A stretch of 64,000 nt of DNA. Origin: Ilyobacter_A sp963668015. Lineage in GTDB: Bacteria; Fusobacteriota; Fusobacteriia; Fusobacteriales; Fusobacteriaceae. Numbering within the stretch: position 1 is the first letter of the stretch; each line of letters starts with the position of its first letter. The notes under the pieces were generated by a model that worked only from the letters and a program-made list of their open reading frames with translations, was not told the DNA's origin and ran no database searches. Both the position numbers and the translations under genes were made by a program. Shown here piece after piece: positions 59,241 to 64,000 of this stretch. Location of the stretch: NCBI GenBank assembly GCA_963668015.2, contig CAXXCR010000007.1, positions 1 to 64,000 on the forward strand, in the 5' to 3' direction.

Positions 59241-59870
59241 ATGGGAAAGAAAAAACCAATGATAATTGCAACAAAATATAGTCCGTTTATGGTGGTGGAT
59301 ATAGAAGATGTAGAGGGAATTAATGGTGAGAATGTTCAAATGGAGAGGGTTACTTCACTTTGCAGATGCGGTAAATCCAAATCGAAACCCTATTGTGACG
59401 GGTCTCATGGTTCGGCTGGATTTGTAGGAGACAAAGAGGAAGGAAGGGTACCTGACAGAGTAAAAGAGTATACCGGAGAAGATATCCGGATTTATGATAA
59501 TAGGGGTGTGTGCAGCCATGACGGCTCCTGCGTGAAATTATTATCTGAGGTTTTTAAAAAACAGGGAAGGCCGTGGATAGATGCAGACGGGGCTAAGATA
59601 AAAGAGATAATAGAAACAGTGGAAAAATGCCCATCCGGGGCACTTAGTTTTGGTATAGGAGATAAAAGGTACCAAGAGTTTTTTTCAAGACCTCCTAAAA
59701 TAAAGATCAGAAAAAATGGACCTTTGGAAGTACAAGGGCATATAGAGCTTATAGACGACTTAGGATCGAAACCAGAATGTAAGGAGCACTATACACTTTG
59801 CAGGTGCGGCAAGTCTAAAAATAAACCATTTTGCGACGGTTCTCATGATGATGAAAAATTCGAAGAGTGA
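59241..59870 (+). CDS. CDGSH / YjdI-type / CDGSH triple iron-sulfur protein
   Basis: The 209-residue protein has two CDGSH [2Fe-2S] modules, LCRCGKSKSKPYCDGSH near residues 38-54 and LCRCGKSKNKPFCDGSH near 186-202. Between them is a YjdI-like Fer4 segment (RGVCSHDGSCVKLLSEVF with later CPSGALSF). CDGSH proteins are redox or cluster-transfer proteins. The ATG at 59241 has GTGGGGA upstream; an earlier in-frame start at 59217 has none. Its 3' end overlaps the next gene by 26 bases, so the pair is translationally coupled. Confidence 0.85.
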   Translation: MGKKKPMIIATKYSPFMVVDIEDVEGINGENVQMERVTSLCRCGKSKSKPYCDGSHGSAGFVGDKEEGRVPDRVKEYTGEDIRIYDNRGVCSHDGSCVKLLSEVFKKQGRPWIDADGAKIKEIIETVEKCPSGALSFGIGDKRYQEFFSRPPKIKIRKNGPLEVQGHIELIDDLGSKPECKEHYTLCRCGKSKNKPFCDGSHDDEKFEE

Positions 59871-60579
59871 AAGAAAACCCAGATACCGTGCAGAGCTTAT
59901 ATTTCACGGTGATTTAGAAGATCTTGTAGATAGTTCCAAAAAAGTCGTTTATTTCAAAGAGGTTAATACGGTTAAAAATATAATTGAAAGCACCGGTGTA
60001 CCGCACACAGAATTTGGAAAAGTTGTGCTTGATAATATGGAAGTGGAGTTTGGGTTAAAAATAGAATTTGACTGTAAACTGCAGGTATATCCTAAGGATG
60101 AGCCGAGATTAGACGAATTAGAACCTAAATTTATATCAGATGTCCATCTTGGAATATTATCGAAGTATCTTAGGTTTCTAGGTTTTGACACATTATACAG
60201 TAATGATTACTCGGATCAGGAGATAGTTGCAATTGCAAATGATGAAAAACGAATAATACTCACAAAAGACAGGGGAATACTGAAGAGAAAGTTAGTTGAG
60301 GACGGGTACCTTGTAAGGTCTGTAGATTCGTTTGAACAGTTGGAAGAGGTCTTAAGAGTTTATGCACTGAGGGGGAAGGAAAAACTATTTTCTAGGTGTT
60401 CCGTTTGTAACGGCGATGTAGTGGCGGTGGATAAAAACTATGTTTTCGAACAGCTGGATCAAAAGACAAGGACTTATTTTGATGAATTTTATAGCTGTAA
60501 GAGATGCAGTAAAATTTATTGGAAAGGCAGCCATTATACTAAATTATTGAATAAAATTGAAATGATATTAAAAAAGTAG
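59845..60579 (+). CDS. Mut7-C RNase-domain protein with ubiquitin-like N terminus
   Basis: The 244-residue protein has a beta-grasp-like N-terminal part (AELIFHGDLEDLV ... VNTVKNIIESTGVPHTE) and a C-terminal Mut7-C/PIN-like nuclease domain: FISDVHLGILSKYLRFLGFDT, LTKDRGILKRK with acidic residues, and a zinc pair CSVCNGDV...CKRCSKIYWKGSHY. Mut7-C is predicted to be an RNase. Three consecutive ATG codons (59845, 59848, 59851) overlap the CDGSH gene; the ribosome site is poor, fitting coupled translation. Confidence 0.85.
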   Translation: MMMKNSKSERKPRYRAELIFHGDLEDLVDSSKKVVYFKEVNTVKNIIESTGVPHTEFGKVVLDNMEVEFGLKIEFDCKLQVYPKDEPRLDELEPKFISDVHLGILSKYLRFLGFDTLYSNDYSDQEIVAIANDEKRIILTKDRGILKRKLVEDGYLVRSVDSFEQLEEVLRVYALRGKEKLFSRCSVCNGDVVAVDKNYVFEQLDQKTRTYFDEFYSCKRCSKIYWKGSHYTKLLNKIEMILKK

Positions 60580-60658
60580 AATTCCTTGAAAAAAAACAGC
60601 TCATATGCTAGAATTTATCTGTATCAAATATAAAAAATTCAAACGAGGAGTGAGCAGT

Positions 60659-60904
60659 TTGAAAAGATATTTAACAGAGGGTGTATGTGCAAAGGCAATT
60701 GACGTAAAGGTTACAGATGGTTTAGTGGAAGAGGTAATATTTTCTGGAGGTTGCAATGGGAGTCTACAGGGGATAAGTTCTATAGTAAAAGGCATGAAAG
60801 TAGAAGAGGTTATTTCCAAAGTAAGCGGGATCAAGTGTGGGTCGAGGGTGACCTCTTGTCCTGATCAACTTTCAAAAGCACTTCAAAATTATATTAATGA
60901 TTAA
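60659..60904 (+). CDS. TSCPD domain protein, TIGR03905 type
   Basis: The 81-residue protein has the TSCPD pattern: TEGVCAKAIDVKV, FSGGCNGSLQGISSIVKGM, GIKCGSRVTSCPDQLSKAL. The family is found alone in Firmicutes and Fusobacteriota-like organisms and as a zinc-type tail of some ribonucleotide reductases; its role alone is unknown. The TTG at 60659 with GAGGAG upstream is the likely start; the ATG at 60605 precedes the ribosome site. A terminator follows. Confidence 0.87.
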   Translation: MKRYLTEGVCAKAIDVKVTDGLVEEVIFSGGCNGSLQGISSIVKGMKVEEVISKVSGIKCGSRVTSCPDQLSKALQNYIND

Positions 60905-60930
60905 AACCTCCGTCTAAACGGAGGTTTTTT
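60903..60930 (+). terminator. Rho-independent terminator
   Basis: AAAACCTCCGT pairs with ACGGAGGTTTT around CTAA, then TT and ATTT. It overlaps the preceding stop. Confidence 0.88.
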
Positions 60931-60976
60931 ATTTGAATTAACTGAATATAACTATGGTATGAGCTTTTTATATTTC

Positions 60977-61005
60977 TTGCAAGCACTATAAAAATGAGGT
61001 ATAAT
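60977..61005 (+). promoter_or_regulatory. Promoter of the ktrB-ktrA unit
   Basis: TTGCAA at 60977-60982, 17 bases and TATAAT at 61000-61005, 51 bases before ktrB. Confidence 0.7.
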
Positions 61006-61056
61006 ATACAAGATTTAAATTTGCTTGATAAACTTAGACTGGAGGATTTGTAAATC

Positions 61057-62394
61057 ATGAAAAAGATATCTTATAGAAGGATTAGTCCTTCTAGGATACT
61101 GGTTTCCTCGTTTATCATAATAATAAGCATAGGTACATTTTTCTTGAGTCTGCCTATGGCTGTGATACCTGGAAAAAGTATAAGTATTCTTACAGCGCTT
61201 TTTACTGCAACATCTGCAGTATCGGTAACAGGGCTTTCAGTTGTAGATGTTAGTAAGACTTTTAGTCCTTTTGGAAAAGCAGTTATACTGGTATTAATAC
61301 AACTTGGTGGTCTTGGAATCATGACATTTTCATCGATTTTAATGATGGTTATAGGCAAGAAGATAACCTATCATGAGAGAAAGATATTAAAAGAAGATGT
61401 CAACTGGGAATATACAGGGGATGTCCTCAAGTTTATAAAGAAGCTTGTTAGAATAGTTGTTTCTATTGAGCTTATAGGTGTAGTCTTATTGACAATTGGT
61501 TTTTTAAGGGAAATGCCTTTGAAAAGGGCATTTTATTTTGGTGTTTTCCATTCTGTATCTGCTTTCTGTAATGCAGGATTTTCTCTGTTTTCTGATAGCC
61601 TCGTCGGGTTTAAAGGGAGCTACTTGATAAACCTGACAATAAGTTTTCTTATAATATTTGGAGGGATAGGGTTTGCTGTTATAAACTCTACATTGTTTTT
61701 TTTAAGAACTAAGGTGGGAAGGTTTAATTTGACATCCAAATTAGCCCTGAGAATATCTGTGTTTTTGACAATATTCGGAATGGTAGCTTTTTTTCTAATG
61801 GAGCACGGCAATGCGCAGACCATAGGTACACTGAAGTTTCATGAAAAAATACTGGCATCATTTTTCCAAAGTGTTACCACAAGAACAGCTGGATTCAATA
61901 CAGTACCAATGGAAACGTTGAAACCGGCTACAGTTTTTATTTTTTTACTTTTAATGTTTATAGGGGCTTCCCCAGGATCAACTGGCGGAGGGATAAAAAC
62001 CACAACCTTTGGAGTAATTATATTTTATGTTATTGCGATAGTAAATGGGAATAAAGATGTGGAAGTTTCCAATAGAAGGATATCTTGGGAGATATTAAAC
62101 AGGGCTATTGCAATACTTGTGATCTCATTTGCATATGTAAGTACGATAATCCTATTGATACTTATGACAAATGATATAAACTTTCAAAAGGTTATTTTTG
62201 AAGTAGTATCGGCGTTTGGAACAGTTGGACTTTCCATGGGAATCACTAGCTCGCTGAATACATTTTCCAGAGTGCTTATAATCTTAACGATGCTTATAGG
62301 AAGAGTGGGGCCTTTGACATTTGCACTGGCTTTTGGAGAAAAACTAGAAGTAAAATCATACAGGTATCCAAAAGAAAATATTCTTGTTGGATAA
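61057..62394 (+). CDS. ktrB: Potassium uptake membrane subunit, TrkH/KtrB family
   Basis: The 445-residue protein has the four M1-P-M2 repeats of the TrkH/KtrB family, with pore loops containing TATSAVSVTGLSVVD, HSVSAFCNAGFSLF, VTTRTAGFNTVPME and VSAFGTVGLSMGIT. The SPGSTGGGIKTTT segment is also typical. It carries K+ (with Na+) into the cell. The length fits KtrB rather than longer TrkH. CTGGAGGA precedes the ATG. The gating subunit ktrA follows. Confidence 0.93.
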   Translation: MKKISYRRISPSRILVSSFIIIISIGTFFLSLPMAVIPGKSISILTALFTATSAVSVTGLSVVDVSKTFSPFGKAVILVLIQLGGLGIMTFSSILMMVIGKKITYHERKILKEDVNWEYTGDVLKFIKKLVRIVVSIELIGVVLLTIGFLREMPLKRAFYFGVFHSVSAFCNAGFSLFSDSLVGFKGSYLINLTISFLIIFGGIGFAVINSTLFFLRTKVGRFNLTSKLALRISVFLTIFGMVAFFLMEHGNAQTIGTLKFHEKILASFFQSVTTRTAGFNTVPMETLKPATVFIFLLLMFIGASPGSTGGGIKTTTFGVIIFYVIAIVNGNKDVEVSNRRISWEILNRAIAILVISFAYVSTIILLILMTNDINFQKVIFEVVSAFGTVGLSMGITSSLNTFSRVLIILTMLIGRVGPLTFALAFGEKLEVKSYRYPKENILVG

Positions 62395-62469
62395 AATTTA
62401 AATAACTAAAATAGTAAAATTTTCGACTAAGTATTGTAAGGGTTTTGCTCTTACTTAAAAGGAGGAAAA

Positions 62470-63129
62470 ATGAAGCAGTATCTTGTTGTTGGTTTAGGAA
62501 GATTTGGAAGCAGTATAGCTAAGACGCTTTACGAGTCTGAGGAAGATGTATTAGCGATAGATATAGATGAAGATATAGTGCAGGATGCAATAAACAATGA
62601 TATAGTAGACGACGCGGTAGCTTTGGACGCCACTGATGAGAAAGCTATGGCTCAGCTAGGCGTAGAGCATTTTGATGTTGCTTTTGTATGTATGGGTTCT
62701 AATATACAATCTAGTATAATTATAACCCTGCTTTTAAAAGAGATGGGTATCCCGAAAATTATCTGTAAGGCAATAAAAAAATCACACGGTAAAGTTTTGA
62801 TGAAAATAGGTGCAGATGAGGTTATATATCCTGAAGAGTACATGGGTAGAAGAATAGCCCTTGCTGCAATGGAGCCAAATGTTATTGAACATATCAGGTT
62901 TTCAAAAGACTTTTTGCTAGTTGAGATAAAGGCACCTGAAACTTTTGAGAATAAAAGTTTATTGGAGCTAAACGTAAGAAATAATTATAGTGTGAATGTT
63001 GTTGGTATAAAAAGAGAGGACGGCGCTTTGAATGCCAACCCAACTGCAAATACAGTTGTTAAACCTGGAGATATATTGATAGTTGTAACAGATTCTAAAA
63101 CAGCTCACACACTTGAAAATTTAAAATAA
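62470..63129 (+). CDS. ktrA: Potassium uptake regulatory subunit, RCK/KtrA family
   Basis: The 219-residue protein has an N-terminal RCK Rossmann fold (YLVVGLGRFGSSIAKTLYE, GLGRFG nucleotide loop, VLAIDIDED) and a C-terminal TrkA-C domain (VVGIKREDGALNANPTANT, KPGDILIVVTD). Cytoplasmic octamers bind ATP/ADP and open KtrB. AAAGGAGG precedes the ATG. It is followed 27 bases later by mnmG. Confidence 0.94.
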   Translation: MKQYLVVGLGRFGSSIAKTLYESEEDVLAIDIDEDIVQDAINNDIVDDAVALDATDEKAMAQLGVEHFDVAFVCMGSNIQSSIIITLLLKEMGIPKIICKAIKKSHGKVLMKIGADEVIYPEEYMGRRIALAAMEPNVIEHIRFSKDFLLVEIKAPETFENKSLLELNVRNNYSVNVVGIKREDGALNANPTANTVVKPGDILIVVTDSKTAHTLENLK

Positions 63130-63156
63130 AATTTAGATTAATATATGGAGGTAGTA

Positions 63157-64000
63157 ATGCACAACTTTGATGTTATAGTAGTCGGAGCAGGACACGCCGG
63201 CTGCGAGGCGGCTCTCGCAAGCGCCAGGATGGGGATGAAAACTGCGATATTCACAATAACTTTGGATAATATAGGTGTTATGTCGTGTAACCCGTCAATA
63301 GGTGGACCAGCAAAAAGCCATCTTGTAAGAGAAATTGATGCAATTGGCGGTGAGATGGGTAAAAATATAGATAAAACTTTTATTCAGATAAGAGTTCTCA
63401 ATACCAAAAAAGGTCCGGCTGTACGTTCTCTAAGGGCGCAGGCAGACAAAAAACTTTATCATATGGAAATGAAGAAGACCATTGAAAATACAGAGAACCT
63501 TGAGTCTATACAGGGGATGGTAACTGAAATCCTTGTAAAAGATGGTAAGGTAGTCGGTATAAAGACCAAGGTCGGCGTGGAGTACAGGGCTAAAACTGTT
63601 GTAATAGCTACCGGTACCTTTATGAGGGGCTTGATTCATATAGGTGAGAAGAAATTCAGAGGAGGAAGAATGGGTGAACTCCCTTCTGACGAACTTCCTG
63701 AATCACTCGAGAATATAGGGTTGAAACTAGGCAGATTCAAAACAGGTACTCCGCCTAGAATTGACGCAAGGAGCCTGGATTATTCCAAACTTGAGGAACA
63801 ACCTGGTGAAACGGAGCTTCTGCTTAAATTTTCCAACAGCAGTTCAGACGAGGAAATAAGAAATAGAAAGCAGATACCTTGTTATATAACATATACCAAT
63901 ACAGATGTACATGATGTAATCCTTAGCAATAGGGAAAGATCTCCTCTTTTCAACGGAAGCATACAAGGGGTAGGACCTAGATACTGTCCGTCAATAGAAG
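63157..64000 (+). CDS. mnmG: tRNA uridine 5-carboxymethylaminomethyl modification enzyme, 5' part
   Basis: The frame is open from the ATG at 63157 to the window end (281 codons seen of a family length of about 620). It has the FAD-binding start VIVVGAGHAGCEAALASARMG, SCNPSIGGPAKSHLVREIDA, GGEMGKN, GPAVRSLRAQADK, TGTPPRID and IQGVGPRYCPSIE, as in MnmG/GidA. With MnmE it makes the cmnm5 modification of the tRNA wobble uridine. TGGAGGT precedes the ATG. Confidence 0.96.
   Translation, partial: MHNFDVIVVGAGHAGCEAALASARMGMKTAIFTITLDNIGVMSCNPSIGGPAKSHLVREIDAIGGEMGKNIDKTFIQIRVLNTKKGPAVRSLRAQADKKLYHMEMKKTIENTENLESIQGMVTEILVKDGKVVGIKTKVGVEYRAKTVVIATGTFMRGLIHIGEKKFRGGRMGELPSDELPESLENIGLKLGRFKTGTPPRIDARSLDYSKLEEQPGETELLLKFSNSSSDEEIRNRKQIPCYITYTNTDVHDVILSNRERSPLFNGSIQGVGPRYCPSIE

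Noticed and set aside
1..64000. CRISPR array, rRNA, tRNA or prophage
   Set aside because: No regularly spaced short repeats, no rRNA-like sequence, no cloverleaf with a CCA end and no phage structural genes were seen by eye. Short tRNAs could still be missed without a covariance search.

Overview
The window looks like a stretch of chromosome from a low-GC, double-membrane anaerobe of the phylum Fusobacteriota, most likely a marine Ilyobacter/Propionigenium-type organism. This is inferred from the combination of AT-rich intergenic DNA, a Gram-positive-type PolC replicase, separate GlyQ and GlyS subunits, an SppA protease and DUF374 acyltransferase, tandem glycine riboswitches on an amino-acid catabolic gene, a bacterial lysine 2,3-aminomutase/acetyltransferase, and betaine-type and Ktr-type osmoadaptation genes. 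No rRNA, tRNA, CRISPR array, phage module or recognisable transposase was seen. 

Layout. Positions 1-3487 hold three broken reading frames: an adenylate-forming CoA ligase-like gene, a sterol desaturase/fatty acid hydroxylase-like gene and a threonine aldolase. Together they carry about six single-base frameshifts, mostly in or next to homopolymers. Between the second and third lie two nearly identical, complete two-aptamer glycine riboswitches in series, each with its own terminator. Positions 3.7-10.2 kb are accessory: a P-loop kinase-like gene, a small protein, an alpha-glucosidase, and a minus-strand pair made of a DUF2235 alpha/beta hydrolase and a coiled-coil membrane protein. PolC (10.2-14.5 kb) and an EamA transporter follow. 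A minus-strand block (15.9-21.1 kb) carries a 46-residue basic protein, glycogen debranching enzyme, NfeD, a thioredoxin-like protein and SppA. Zinc/manganese-type ABC genes, a winged-helix protein, a secreted PepF, a UDG-like protein and a monooxygenase-fold protein lie at 21.8-26.8 kb. A coiled-coil protein and two DUF3857/transglutaminase proteins, the second lacking the catalytic cysteine motif, lie at 26.8-30.9 kb. 

From 31 to 47.8 kb is dense plus-strand housekeeping: ebfC, a DUF374 acyltransferase, pdxA, metG, galU, niaR, tex, a sensor kinase without the usual phospho-acceptor histidine, ileS, lspA, glyQ and glyS. From 47.9 to 53.4 kb is an osmoadaptation locus: an AblA-AblB fusion that would make N-epsilon-acetyl-beta-lysine, facing a three-gene osmoprotectant importer. 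The remainder (53.6-64 kb) carries a GARPGAGRKP-motif protein, a flavoprotein, an MscS channel, a CorA transporter, a possible MazG-like protein, a glycerophosphodiesterase, a triple Fe-S protein overlapping a Mut7-C RNase-like gene, a TSCPD protein, ktrB-ktrA potassium uptake, and the 5' part of mnmG. MscS, Ktr, the Opu importer and acetyl-beta-lysine synthesis together suit life with changing salinity. 

Two dispersed intergenic repeat families (4.9 and 21.2 kb; 14.6 and 55.5 kb) carry related, imperfect terminal inverted repeats and look like small non-autonomous mobile elements. Every function here is read from sequence motifs by eye; nothing was searched.
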